Notes under the pieces: model-generated
What the model saw: the letters and a program-made list of their open reading frames with translations, nothing else
Databases searched by the model: none
Told to the model about the DNA's origin: nothing
Assembly: GCF_023223645.1 (NCBI RefSeq)
Contig: NZ_JALKBY010000006.1
Location: 1 to 64,000 of the forward strand
DNA: 64,000 bases
From: Natroniella sulfidigena
GTDB taxonomy: Bacteria; Bacillota; Halanaerobiia; Halobacteroidales; Halobacteroidaceae
Reading direction: 5' to 3'
In this document: piece after piece, positions 43,401 through 52,746 of the stretch
How the letters are laid out: each line of letters begins with the position of its first letter
Position numbering within the stretch: position 1 is the stretch's first letter
Position numbers and translations under genes: made by a program

Positions 43401-43477
43401 TGGTCGGGCTGACTGGATTTGAACCAGCGACCCCTGCGCCCCCAGCACAGTGCGCTACCAAACTGCGCTACAGCCCG
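43401..43477 (-). tRNA. tRNA-Pro (anticodon GGG)
   Basis: 77 bases including encoded CCA. Acceptor CGGGCTG/CAGCCCG, D stem GCGC/GCGC, anticodon stem CTGTG/CGCAG with loop CTGGGGG, T stem GCTGG/CCAGT with TTCAAAT. Its 3' part is the integration target (att C); two partial copies at 4133 and 1076 show repeated use. Confidence 0.95.
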
Positions 43478-43643
43478 TCAAAACTTTTAAAAATCAACTG
43501 CCATTAAATATATCATAACTTACTTAATTTGTCAAATCTAGCTTATACCACTCTCCTCCTCTAACCATCCTTAATATAATTATTAATTATGTAACATAAT
43601 AATTAATAATTAATAATTTAAGTTTAAGAAGGGGTTACTAAAT

Positions 43644-45377
43644 ATGTTTACTAAAAGTGATCTAAGTAAATCTTTAAACCAGATTGATCATAAAGGCTAT
43701 AAAGCATACAAAAGACTACAACAGAAGTGGTATAATTACGGAAAGTATCAACTAGGATTGCCCTATGTACAAGGCGATCCCTTTGCTACTCCCTCTCAAC
43801 TCTTTATCAGAATCAAACAAGATATTGCTAGTTTTCCAGACTGGACATTCAAAAATAAGATCAGACGGATAGCTACTGCAGATTATCTAACTCGCAAGAT
43901 AGCTACTACTATCAAAGAGACTGTCAAAGGCAGACGAGGTTCAGGTAAGAGTGGTCGAATTGATATTGTCAGAACCGGTCAAGAGATCTTAGAAAGAACA
44001 GCAATAAAATTCAACTCCGAGATGATTGAAGTTAGATTAAGAGCAGGATTGCCGGCTAAAGGAAGAAGAATCTTGGCTGAAGAGGCTAAGCAGATGCTAT
44101 TAGAAGAGATTCCTACTTTAGTGAAAGAAACACTCTTCTTTACTGCTTTGGATACAAAAAGATTAGAAAGACATATCTTGACTACAGAAGATCAGGAAAT
44201 CTTACGTGATCGACTAAAAGAAGAAGGCTTAGTTACCTTTATAGCTAATGGCTCAATCTTGCCTAGAAAGAGTGGTAAGGATGATCGTCCTCTTACCAAG
44301 CAAGTGGTTCCTTTCAAATCTCCTCCAGAATTAGAGGTCAGCTTCAATCTACCTTACCTGGGCCAAGTTTCAGGGATGGGCATTAAAGAAGGGATTACCC
44401 TAATTGTCGGCGGAGGCTATCATGGCAAATCAACTCTCCTTCAAGCTATCGAGAAAGGAGTCTATAATCACCTTCCCGGAGATGGACGGGAGTTGGTGGT
44501 TACTAGAGAAAATGCTAGCAAGATTCGAGCAGAGGATGGTCGAAGGGTCGAACAGGTCAATATTAGCCCCTTTATCAATAATCTACCACAAAATCTCGCT
44601 ACTACCTCTTTCAGTACAGAAGATGCCAGTGGTAGTACCTCACAAGCTGCCAATATTATGGAAGTGCTCGAATTAGGTAGTAAGTTATTATTGATTGATG
44701 AAGATACTTCAGCTACTAACTTTATGATCAGGGATGCTCGTATGCAACAGTTAGTCGCTAATGAGCAAGAGCCGATCACTCCCTTTATAGATAAGGTGAA
44801 ACCTTTATTCGATCAACATAATGCCTCTACTATCTTAGTAATTGGAGGCGTCGGTGATTACTTCGAGATTGCCGATCAAGTAATCATGATGGAAGAATAT
44901 CAACCTTATGAAGTAACCGACAAAGCTAAGCAGGTTGCAGCTAACCATCCATCTGGTCGCTCATTTACAAAGCAAGAGCAATTTGGGGCCTTAAGCAGAC
45001 GTTATCCTAAGCGAGCTAGTATCGATTTTTTCTCTCGAAATAAACCTAAGATTAAAGCTTATAATCAAGATAAATTACAATTTGGTAATGAAGAGATCGA
45101 TCTAAGCCAGATAGAGCAACTGCTTAATCAAGAACAGACAAAGACTATTGGTCAGATGCTTGCTTATGCTCAACAAGAAGGAATCTTCAATCAAGAGACT
45201 CCATTATTAACCAGCTTAATTCAGCTTAATCAACTGATCGATCGACAAGGTCTAGAGGTTATTTCTCCCTTTTCAGCTCCCGAGGATAGCTATGTTCGCC
45301 CTCGATTAATTGAAGTTGGAGCTGCCTTAAATAGATTGCGGAGTCTAAAAATATCTAAGATAGAAGGAGTAGATTAA
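43644..45377 (+). CDS. predicted ATPase of the ABC class (PF09818 type)
   Basis: A 577-residue cytoplasmic protein. It has an unusual Walker A (GGGYHGKSTLLQAIEKGVYN, about 251-270), the following VTRENA and IRAEDGR blocks, STEDASGSTSQAANIMEVLE (ABC-signature-like) and Walker B LLLIDEDTSATNFM. This family is conserved but its role is unknown; no membrane partner is nearby. AGAAGGGGTTACTAAAT precedes the start. The next gene starts one base after its stop. Confidence 0.85.
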   Translation: MFTKSDLSKSLNQIDHKGYKAYKRLQQKWYNYGKYQLGLPYVQGDPFATPSQLFIRIKQDIASFPDWTFKNKIRRIATADYLTRKIATTIKETVKGRRGSGKSGRIDIVRTGQEILERTAIKFNSEMIEVRLRAGLPAKGRRILAEEAKQMLLEEIPTLVKETLFFTALDTKRLERHILTTEDQEILRDRLKEEGLVTFIANGSILPRKSGKDDRPLTKQVVPFKSPPELEVSFNLPYLGQVSGMGIKEGITLIVGGGYHGKSTLLQAIEKGVYNHLPGDGRELVVTRENASKIRAEDGRRVEQVNISPFINNLPQNLATTSFSTEDASGSTSQAANIMEVLELGSKLLLIDEDTSATNFMIRDARMQQLVANEQEPITPFIDKVKPLFDQHNASTILVIGGVGDYFEIADQVIMMEEYQPYEVTDKAKQVAANHPSGRSFTKQEQFGALSRRYPKRASIDFFSRNKPKIKAYNQDKLQFGNEEIDLSQIEQLLNQEQTKTIGQMLAYAQQEGIFNQETPLLTSLIQLNQLIDRQGLEVISPFSAPEDSYVRPRLIEVGAALNRLRSLKISKIEGVD

Positions 45378-45378
45378 A

Positions 45379-46281
45379 ATGCCACAACCTAGTTATTTAG
45401 AACTTTATCGCTCTGGAGAATTAGCCGATCGAGCAAAAAAAGCATATCAAATCCTACAAGATTGCAAGCTCTGCCCTCATCACTGCCTAGTTGACCGTAC
45501 TCAAGATGAACTCGGCTATTGCAAAACAGGAAAAGAGATTAGGGTGGCAAGCTTTGGTCCGCACTTTGGAGAAGAGACTCCTTTAGTCGGTCGACGCGGT
45601 TCAGGCACAATCTTCTTTAGTAGCTGTAATCTAAGGTGTATCTACTGTCAAAATTATGACACTAGCCACCAACAACAAGGTGAACTAATCACTGCCAAAG
45701 AGTTAGCAGAAATTATGATCTCATTACAACGGCAAGGCTGCCATAATATCAACTTTGTTACACCCAGCCATATGATTCATGCTCTATTAGCTGCAACTTT
45801 AGAGGCTACTAAATTGGGGTTAGAAATTCCGCTCATATATAATTCAGGAGGTTATGATAACTTAACCGGTCTTAAATTATTAGATGGAGTGATTGATATC
45901 TATATGCCCGATGTAAAGTATGCTGATGAGGAGATAGGCTTAAAGTATTCAAAAGTCTCTAAGTATCTATCAGTAGTTAAAAAAGCAGTTAAAGAGATGC
46001 ACCGCCAAGTAGGAGATTTAAAGACTAAATCAGGTATTGCCTACCAGGGGCTATTAATTCGCCACTTAGTACTTCCAAATAATTTAGCAGGAAGCCAAGA
46101 AATTATGGAATTTATCAATCACGAGCTATCAGCTAATACTTACGTCAATATCATGGAACAATATTACCCAGCTTATCGAGCTGGTCAAGATGAACAGTTA
46201 AATCGGCGGATTACAGAGCAAGAATATAAACAAGCACTTAACATGGCTAAGAAAGCAGGATTAAAACGAATTGAAAGCTAA
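45379..46281 (+). CDS. radical SAM protein (pyruvate formate-lyase activase-like)
   Basis: A 300-residue protein. An N-terminal Cys cluster (CKLCPHHCLVDRTQDELGYC) precedes the radical SAM core with the CNLRCIYCQN motif (pattern CxxxCxxC with the preceding Ser-Cys, about residues 80-88). It resembles the PflX/AmmeMemoRadiSam-like group that uses S-adenosylmethionine and a 4Fe-4S cluster; the target is unknown. It forms an operon with the ABC-class ATPase (stop and start 1 base apart). Confidence 0.88.
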   Translation: MPQPSYLELYRSGELADRAKKAYQILQDCKLCPHHCLVDRTQDELGYCKTGKEIRVASFGPHFGEETPLVGRRGSGTIFFSSCNLRCIYCQNYDTSHQQQGELITAKELAEIMISLQRQGCHNINFVTPSHMIHALLAATLEATKLGLEIPLIYNSGGYDNLTGLKLLDGVIDIYMPDVKYADEEIGLKYSKVSKYLSVVKKAVKEMHRQVGDLKTKSGIAYQGLLIRHLVLPNNLAGSQEIMEFINHELSANTYVNIMEQYYPAYRAGQDEQLNRRITEQEYKQALNMAKKAGLKRIES

Positions 46282-46344
46282 GAGGTTGCTAGCAGATTAA
46301 TTATATGGTAAGATATAACTACATTGATATTTTGGAGGAATTTG

Positions 46345-46917
46345 ATGATTAAACCTGCATCTTTAAGTGAAGAGTTATTTATTGTGCTAGTACCAAACAA
46401 GGAAAATTTAACTCCAATTTTAAATATCCAGCAAGCTATCGCTAATCATTTTGATCTTTATAAAGGTGAATTTTATCCTGAATTGCATATTACACTTAAT
46501 CGGATTTCTAAAGAAGCTAGTCAGCAAGCTGAACAGATTTTAACAACTGTCTGCTCTAGAAATGAACCGATAAAGATCATAATTGATAGTTTTAAATGCT
46601 ATAATTTAAGCAATAAATTTTTAGCTCTTAAATTAAATACCACAACTTCATTATCAAAATTAGCTACTAAAATCCATCATAACTTAAAAGAAGAAGATCT
46701 CTCAACGATTGAAAATTATAGTGACTGGGAATTTCATATAACGATTGCCAGTACCAATTTTTCTGGAAAGAAATTATCTGAAGATGAATTTACCGATCTC
46801 TGTCGCTCTTTAGATGGCTTACCGAAAAAAATAACAACTACAGCTGATAAGATAGAAATCTGGCGACCCACTTTAGATCCAGATGAAAAGGTAGTTGCTT
46901 CCTTTAATTTAAGTTGA
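46345..46917 (+). CDS. 2'-5' RNA ligase/cyclic phosphodiesterase family protein
   Basis: A 190-residue protein with two HxT motifs (ELHITLNR and WEFHITIAS), the signature of the 2H phosphoesterase fold. Members open 2',3'-cyclic phosphates in RNA. The start is the ATG at 46345, after TTTTGGAGGAATTTG, rather than the earlier TTG. Single gene, followed by a long inverted repeat. Confidence 0.8.
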   Translation: MIKPASLSEELFIVLVPNKENLTPILNIQQAIANHFDLYKGEFYPELHITLNRISKEASQQAEQILTTVCSRNEPIKIIIDSFKCYNLSNKFLALKLNTTTSLSKLATKIHHNLKEEDLSTIENYSDWEFHITIASTNFSGKKLSEDEFTDLCRSLDGLPKKITTTADKIEIWRPTLDPDEKVVASFNLS

Positions 46918-46925
46918 TATAAAAA

Positions 46926-47025
46926 GTGTCAGTGTGAGTGGTGCGTGTCGGTTAAAATCAAGCCCTTTAAGAGTCTTTGAACTTGTGTTTTTTCACTCAC
47001 ACCGACACTGACACTCTCACTATTG
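46926..47025. terminator. long inverted repeat between convergent genes
   Basis: AGTGTCAGTGTGAGTG near 46926 and its complement CACTCACACCGACACTGACACT near 46995-47017, with an interruption of six bases in one arm. It separates two convergent genes and could terminate both. Confidence 0.5.
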
Positions 47026-47086
47026 AATATTATCCATTTAATATCTTTAAAGGTTTTGATCTTAACTATTCACTATTCATTATTAA

Positions 47087-48253
47087 CTATTCATTGCTTT
47101 CATCCAGTTTCTCAGCTACTTCCTCTTTTAACTTCTCACCATCTGGAATATATTGATATTTAATCTGTTCAAGCAATTCAAAACCAATCTCTTCTAAAAC
47201 CTCTTCTATCTGATCAACACTTTGACCACCCCAACCATAAGAACCAAAAGCAAGACCATAACGATTCTTAGGGGCCAACCCTTTCAAATAAGTCAAAAAT
47301 GAAGCTACACTCGGTAATAAGTTATTATTTAAAGTCGGTGAACCAACACAGATATACTTAGCAGTCAACACCTCAGTCATAATATCAGAAATATGGTTGG
47401 CATCTAAACTCATCATTCTCGTACTAACTCCTTGCGCAGCAAAAGTCCCTCCTAAAGTTTCAGCAATCTTTTTAGTTGAATCCCACATCGTATCATAGAC
47501 TATTACAGCCTTCTCTTCGGTTTGGTTGTTGGCCCATTTTTCATACTGTTCAAGAATTTCAGCAATATGATTCCGCCAGACAACCCCATGAGAAGGAGCC
47601 ACTATCTCTAAATCTAACTCCTCAACTGTCGGTAAAATCCGTTCGACTTGTCCACTATAAGGTAATACTATATTGGCATAATACTTACTTGCTTCTTCCA
47701 TGATTACATCATAGGCTAACTGATCATCAAACCGTTCTGAAGAAGCAATATGCTGACCAAATGCATCATTAGAGAACAATATCTTATCCTCTGGCAGATA
47801 AGCTACCATATTATCCGGCCAATGAACCATCGGCGTCAATACAAACTGTAAGCTACGTTGGCCCAAATCCAAGCTCTGGTTACTCTTAACAACACTAAAA
47901 TTCCAATCTTTTTTATAATGAGCCTTCAATCCCGCTTTTCCTTTAGGTGAAGTAAATACTGTAGCCTCAGGTATTAACTCCATTAATTCTGGTAATCCTC
48001 CCGAATGATCCATCTCTACATGATTAGAAACAACATAATCAATCTCTGTTGGATCAATCACGCTTGAAATCCGCTCGATCATTTCATCATATAAATAATC
48101 TTTAACCGTATCAATTAAAGTCACTTTTTCATCAATGATTAAATATGCATTATAGGTTGAACCTCGCTGAGTTGAATAACCATGAAAATTTCTTAAATCC
48201 CAATCAATTCCTCCAACCCAGTAAATATTCTCTGTCAATTCTACTGCCTTCAT
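47087..48253 (-). CDS. fprA: flavodiiron protein (A-type flavoprotein)
   Basis: A 388-residue protein. The metallo-beta-lactamase domain carries the di-iron ligands HVEMDHSG (78-85), and a His in MVHWPDNM. A C-terminal flavodoxin domain binds FMN (AVIVYDTMWDSTKKIAETLG). It reduces O2 or NO to protect anaerobes. Complete length for the family. Single gene with ribosome site ATAGGAGGAGATAAAG. GTTGGCCC/GGGCCAAC octamers occur three times in it, in more than one frame. Confidence 0.95.
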   Translation of the reverse strand: MKAVELTENIYWVGGIDWDLRNFHGYSTQRGSTYNAYLIIDEKVTLIDTVKDYLYDEMIERISSVIDPTEIDYVVSNHVEMDHSGGLPELMELIPEATVFTSPKGKAGLKAHYKKDWNFSVVKSNQSLDLGQRSLQFVLTPMVHWPDNMVAYLPEDKILFSNDAFGQHIASSERFDDQLAYDVIMEEASKYYANIVLPYSGQVERILPTVEELDLEIVAPSHGVVWRNHIAEILEQYEKWANNQTEEKAVIVYDTMWDSTKKIAETLGGTFAAQGVSTRMMSLDANHISDIMTEVLTAKYICVGSPTLNNNLLPSVASFLTYLKGLAPKNRYGLAFGSYGWGGQSVDQIEEVLEEIGFELLEQIKYQYIPDGEKLKEEVAEKLDESNE

Positions 48254-48377
48254 CTTTATCTCCTCCTATAAATATTGAGATTAAGTTTAAGATTAAGTTT
48301 AAGTTTAAGTAAGACCTTATGGTTTTAATGCTTGACTTAACCTCAAACTCAGCCTTAGACTTAAGCTGTTTTGTAAT

Positions 48378-49931
48378 TCAACGCAACTTAACTAAAGTAA
48401 CCTTATTCCCCTTTTCATTATAATAAACTGTATCACAACATAAATTAGCTAACATAATTCCTCTCCCGCGATCACTGATAATATCAGCTTTAAAATCATC
48501 ACTGATATCCAATTGCTGAGTAAACTTATCATTCCATTTAAATCCATCACCTTCATCTGTAATCATTACTTTAATATGATTTTTCGTAACTACTACCTCT
48601 ATCACAACTTCTTTCTCTCTTTCTAAATTATTCCCATGCTCAATCGCATTCATAATCATCTCTATTATTCCCATTTCTAATACATGAAGATCATTTTTAT
48701 AATAAGATTCAATGAAGTTCAATAGTTTATCTTTAACTTGATACATCATATCAAAATCACTCTTGATTCTTTCCTCTAGCTGATCTATAACTTCAAATTC
48801 ATTTTGAATCACTACAAAAGTAATATCATCCTTACCTTGTGTCTTACCAGCAAATTGCTCAAAATCTCCAATTATATTATCTACCATTTTTTGAGCAGGA
48901 AGATAATAACTTTCTTTATAGACATCCTTTAATCTATCTTTCCCATACATCTCTCCATTTACATCCTCTTCTACCAGACCATCAGTTGTTAATAATAAAG
49001 TATCACCCTCTGTGATATTTAGGGTTACCTCTTCAATATTTTCCCTAAAAAATAATTCTTTTTCAATTGCTACAGATATAGGCAACCAAGCAGTTGAATC
49101 CTCACTAATTTGCCCTTGTTGGTCAATCAATAACGGCGGTATTTGAAAACCGGCATTACTATAAGTAAGCTCCATTGTATTTAAATCTAAAACTCCTAAC
49201 AATAAACAGATAAAATAATCATCAGGAAAATTCTCTTGGCAGTACTTTTCAAAAATAAATTCTATTATTTCACTTGGAGATAATTCAGAACTTGCTAGCA
49301 AGAAACTATTGATCGTCTCTCTTACAAATACATTAAGCATAGCTCCATCTAAACCATGCCCACTGATATCAACAATATAAATAATCAATTTATTTCCTAT
49401 TTTAAGTACATTATAAAAATCCCCACCCAAATTCTCAGCTGGCTGATAATAAGCTGCAAATGATAACTCTTCTATTTTTGGAAAATCTTTAGGTAAAAAA
49501 TTCTCATAAATTTTACTAGCTTTCTCAATCTCTATTGATGTTCTTATATTATTTTCGATCGATTTTAATAACTCTTCTCGTGACTGTTTATATTCCTTAA
49601 TAATATCAAAGATCAAATAAGAGGTTTCTCCACTAATTACCTCTACACCTGGATTTAAGTTTTGATTAATAGTAGCAAGCACCTCTGAAGAACCAGTAAC
49701 TTCCAAAATCAATCTGACAGTTTCATCATTCAAAACTTCCATTAAATCAGTAGCTATTTTAACATCATTTTCTTTTGCTATTTTGATTCCTGGAGCATTA
49801 GGATCTATATCCATGACATACTTCACTTCAATCAGATCCATCTCTAAAAACATCTTTAATAATTTACTTCCTATTACTCCTACTCCAATAATTGCAATCT
49901 CAACCTTTTTACTTTCAGTACTTAATACCAT
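48378..49931 (-). CDS. three-domain regulator: NAD(P)-binding, SpoIIE-type PP2C phosphatase, HATPase kinase
   Basis: A 517-residue protein. Residues 1-110 form a Rossmann domain (IAIIGVGVIGSKLLKMFLEM) like the N-terminus of homoserine or aspartate dehydrogenases, without the catalytic part. Residues 150-360 are a SpoIIE/RsbU-type PP2C phosphatase (NLGGDFYN, DISGHGLDGAM, TDGLVEEDV, GKDDITFVV). The last 130 residues are an RsbW-type HATPase (MIMNAIEHGN, DEGDGFKW, GRGIMLA). It could dephosphorylate and phosphorylate the STAS protein encoded two genes upstream, with a redox or metabolite input. The combination is unusual. Confidence 0.85.
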   Translation of the reverse strand: MVLSTESKKVEIAIIGVGVIGSKLLKMFLEMDLIEVKYVMDIDPNAPGIKIAKENDVKIATDLMEVLNDETVRLILEVTGSSEVLATINQNLNPGVEVISGETSYLIFDIIKEYKQSREELLKSIENNIRTSIEIEKASKIYENFLPKDFPKIEELSFAAYYQPAENLGGDFYNVLKIGNKLIIYIVDISGHGLDGAMLNVFVRETINSFLLASSELSPSEIIEFIFEKYCQENFPDDYFICLLLGVLDLNTMELTYSNAGFQIPPLLIDQQGQISEDSTAWLPISVAIEKELFFRENIEEVTLNITEGDTLLLTTDGLVEEDVNGEMYGKDRLKDVYKESYYLPAQKMVDNIIGDFEQFAGKTQGKDDITFVVIQNEFEVIDQLEERIKSDFDMMYQVKDKLLNFIESYYKNDLHVLEMGIIEMIMNAIEHGNNLEREKEVVIEVVVTKNHIKVMITDEGDGFKWNDKFTQQLDISDDFKADIISDRGRGIMLANLCCDTVYYNEKGNKVTLVKLR

Positions 49932-50003
49932 GATTAAGCTCCTTCTTTCTTAGTTTTTCCTAATTCATCATAAATATTTTATAATTCTATCTCTAACTAC
50001 TAT

Positions 50004-51281
50004 CTAGATCCGACGTTTCAATTCTTTTCTAAATCTATCATAGTTTCTAACTTCACCTAATTGAGAGTACTTACGTATGTGGCTCAATTCATCATAATTA
50101 TTAATTGCAACTGAAATGATTTCCGAATCTAATGAACAAGATAAAGCTTCTTTTTCCAATATTTTTATAGCATCAGTTTTTCCCATTCCAGCTCTATAAG
50201 GCCTATCTTCTGAAATTGCCGTAAATACATCAGCTACTGCCATTATTTTTGAGCCTAAGGGCAATTGGGTGCCAGAATAACAGAATGGGTAACCCTCTCC
50301 ATTAATTCTTTCATGATGTAAAGAAGCCCATTTTCTTATTTCCTCCAGACCATCAACTACTTTAAGTACTTGATAAGTATAAAATGAATGGCTTTTAATT
50401 ATATTATATTCTTGCTCGGTCAATCTAGCTGATTTATTCAAAATCTCAGCAGGCACAACCAACTTTCCTAAATCATGCAAATAACCAGCTACATTTATTT
50501 TATAACATTCTTGTTCAGACATCCCTACTAATTCAGCTAATAACTCCGCAACAGCTGCTACTCCTTCAGAATGACTAGCAGTAAAGGGGCTTCTAAAATC
50601 TATAATCTGACTGAATAAGTTAGATAATCCAACTAACCCTTCTAAATCTAATTGAATATTTTGTACACTAGAATTATGCCTTATAAATCTTCTTAAAGTC
50701 CGAGGAGCAACAGCAGTTAACCAAAAAACCTCTTTTCTAGCTAATTGTAAAAAAGCCTCCACTAATTCAGGGTCAAATTTAACTCCTGAGTTATCCTTAA
50801 TTATATTACAAATTCTATCGACTTGATTTAATACATTCTTATCTTCATCAATTAATACTGCTATTCGATCAGCTAAATGTAATAAGTGACTCTCCGATGG
50901 AACAGCTTCTTCTTCTACTTCTTTTCCTAAACCGCCTTGCCAATCAACATGATGATAACGAATCAAAGGAGCTATCTCACTGAAAGGCTTAAAGTTTTTG
51001 ACCAATAAATAACCAATCTCTTCATGCTGATTATCCTCTTCAATTTCAAAATTCAAAAGTTCTGTTCTATCTTTTAAATATAAGATCCCTACATCATGCA
51101 ATGCAGCAGCTATTAATATTTCCTCACATTTTTTAGCAGACAAATTTAATTCTTTAGCAATACAGAAACTGATATACATTACTTTTTCATGATGGCCAAC
51201 CATTTTTTGACTGATCATATCCATAGTTTCAGATAAACACATAATCATATCAAATAGCGGTATCTTTATATCATCTATCAT
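50004..51281 (-). CDS. tandem HD/HD-GYP signalling protein
   Basis: A 425-residue protein. The N-terminal HD domain has GHHEKV, AALHDVGIL and RYHHVDW; the C-terminal HD-GYP domain has HSEGVA, YLHDLGKLVVP, SLHHERINGEGYPF. HD-GYP domains hydrolyse cyclic di-GMP; the second domain has all ligands. It lies between the STAS gene and the SpoIIE-type gene in one operon, linking c-di-GMP to partner-switch signalling. Ribosome site GAAGGAGGATTAG. Confidence 0.92.
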   Translation of the reverse strand: MIDDIKIPLFDMIMCLSETMDMISQKMVGHHEKVMYISFCIAKELNLSAKKCEEILIAAALHDVGILYLKDRTELLNFEIEEDNQHEEIGYLLVKNFKPFSEIAPLIRYHHVDWQGGLGKEVEEEAVPSESHLLHLADRIAVLIDEDKNVLNQVDRICNIIKDNSGVKFDPELVEAFLQLARKEVFWLTAVAPRTLRRFIRHNSSVQNIQLDLEGLVGLSNLFSQIIDFRSPFTASHSEGVAAVAELLAELVGMSEQECYKINVAGYLHDLGKLVVPAEILNKSARLTEQEYNIIKSHSFYTYQVLKVVDGLEEIRKWASLHHERINGEGYPFCYSGTQLPLGSKIMAVADVFTAISEDRPYRAGMGKTDAIKILEKEALSCSLDSEIISVAINNYDELSHIRKYSQLGEVRNYDRFRKELKRRI

Positions 51282-51327
51282 CTAATCCTCCTTCTTTATA
51301 CTTGTCCACTTAATCTCAAATTTTTTA

Positions 51328-51633
51328 TCATAACCCTTCAATATCGATCACTTTATTTAAGTGAATCATCTCAAACATCTTCTTCACATAATCACTATTG
51401 ACATTTACAATCTTCAATTGACCACCACGTTCTTTAAGCCTTTTATGAAATAATAACAACTTTCCTAAACCAGAGCTATCAATACTAGTTACATTATTAA
51501 AATTAACTACAATTTCATTATAACCATCATCATATAAATTAAGTAACTTCTTTTTTAGCTCTTGTGAATTATTAATATCGACCCTTCCGACCGGAGTAAT
51601 CACAACCTTATTATCACTTTTTTCTACTTGCAT
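51328..51633 (-). CDS. STAS-domain anti-anti-sigma factor
   Basis: A 101-residue protein typical of the SpoIIAA/RsbV family, with GRVDINNSQELKKKL and NVTSIDSSGLGKLLLFHKRL (phosphorylatable Ser in DSSG). The start is the ATG at 51633, after AAGGAGGGGATTAGA. First gene of the STAS / HD-GYP / phosphatase-kinase operon; it is the likely substrate of the third gene. Confidence 0.92.
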   Translation of the reverse strand: MQVEKSDNKVVITPVGRVDINNSQELKKKLLNLYDDGYNEIVVNFNNVTSIDSSGLGKLLLFHKRLKERGGQLKIVNVNSDYVKKMFEMIHLNKVIDIEGL

Positions 51634-51920
51634 TCTAATCCCCTCCTTAAAATTCATTTCAACACATATAATTTTATGATTCATCATTAAATTAGCAATA
51701 TCCCTAATTTATTCTTCTATTTCTTTTTATTCTGTATCTAAAAATAAAATTCCTTCTTATTCATTGATATATTGCTTAACTACACCCTTTACTTTTCTAA
51801 CTTATTGCTCTTAGGTATTTTTTCAAGAACCTTAAAAAGCTCCCCGTTTATAATTTCATAATTTTCATAATCTTCATATAATTATTCTATGTTTTCACGA
51901 TGATAGATATCAATAAAATT

Positions 51921-51947
51921 ATAAGGCAGTCTTTACGACTACCTTAT
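51921..51947 (-). terminator. terminator of the RidA gene
   Basis: Stem ATAAGG-AGTC/GACT-CCTTAT with one mismatch, followed leftwards by TATAATTTTATT. It lies 9 bases after the RidA stop. The stretch 51688-51955 has no gene. Confidence 0.6.
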
Positions 51948-51955
51948 TAAGCAAC

Positions 51956-52339
51956 TTATTCTTTCATTGCAATCAAGGAAATCTCTAACTTAACATCTTT
52001 AGGTAATCTAGCTACCTCAACACAAGCTCTAGCAGCTGGAGCTTCTGTGAAGTACTCGGCATAAATCTGATTCATTTCAGCAAAATCATCCATATCAGCA
52101 ATAAATAGTTCCGCTTTCATCACATCTTCAAAAGAATATCCTGCTTCTGTCAAAATCGCTTTCAAATTTTCTAATACTTGCTCAGTCTGTAATTGAATAT
52201 CCCCCTTAACTAACTCTCCTGTCTTAGGATCAATCGGAACTTGACCTGACACAAAAAGTGTTCCTTTTAATTCAGTTGCTTGAGCATAAGGTCCTAAAGC
52301 AGCAGGTGCTTGCTCAGTATTAATAATCTTTTTAGACAT
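51956..52339 (-). CDS. ridA: RidA-family enamine/imine deaminase
   Basis: A 127-residue protein with the RidA signature throughout: [26 protein letters not shown], the catalytic-pocket Arg in [19 protein letters not shown]. It hydrolyses reactive 2-aminoacrylate derived from serine and threonine metabolism. Ribosome site AAGGGAGTGG. Single gene with its own terminator. Confidence 0.96.
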   Translation of the reverse strand: MSKKIINTEQAPAALGPYAQATELKGTLFVSGQVPIDPKTGELVKGDIQLQTEQVLENLKAILTEAGYSFEDVMKAELFIADMDDFAEMNQIYAEYFTEAPAARACVEVARLPKDVKLEISLIAMKE

Positions 52340-52453
52340 TAAACCACTCCCTTAATTTATAGCTTGTTCCAATTTATTTCAGCCTATTTATAAATAGTTA
52401 GTTTCTATTTATCGAACAAATTATCTGTTCTATGCTTGTCTCAAACTTAAAGT

Positions 52454-52633
52454 TCAGTAGACACCCCTTCCCCTCCATAATAAAATAGGATAAATTAACC
52501 ACCCTAGTATAATAAAACTGATTGCAGGCAAAACATTAATTTGTAAATTCTTAAAATCTTTAATTAGATAAAGTAAGAAAATTATTAAATTAAATATAAC
52601 TCCAGATAAATAACCCCATATAATCCCTTGCAA
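52454..52633 (-). CDS. small two-helix membrane protein
   Basis: A 59-residue protein with two membrane helices (about 5-22 and 35-52). Start taken at TTG 52633, 8 bases after AAGGAGG; the GTG at 52642 would overlap that site. It resembles small ATP synthase I-like or sporulation membrane proteins only in shape; no family assigned. Confidence 0.45.
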   Translation of the reverse strand: MQGIIWGYLSGVIFNLIIFLLYLIKDFKNLQINVLPAISFIILGWLIYPILLWRGRGVY

Positions 52634-52746
52634 ATAATTCACCTCCTTATTTTAATTAACAATTCCCGATGCACAATTGAATTTAAAAAACCAAAAAATA
52701 TTTTTTTTGGTTTACTAGTCACTAGTTACCAATTACTAGTAACTAA

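Noticed and set aside
46926-47025. Small RNA gene between convergent genes
   Set aside because: The long inverted repeat has no promoter I can see and is explained as a shared terminator.
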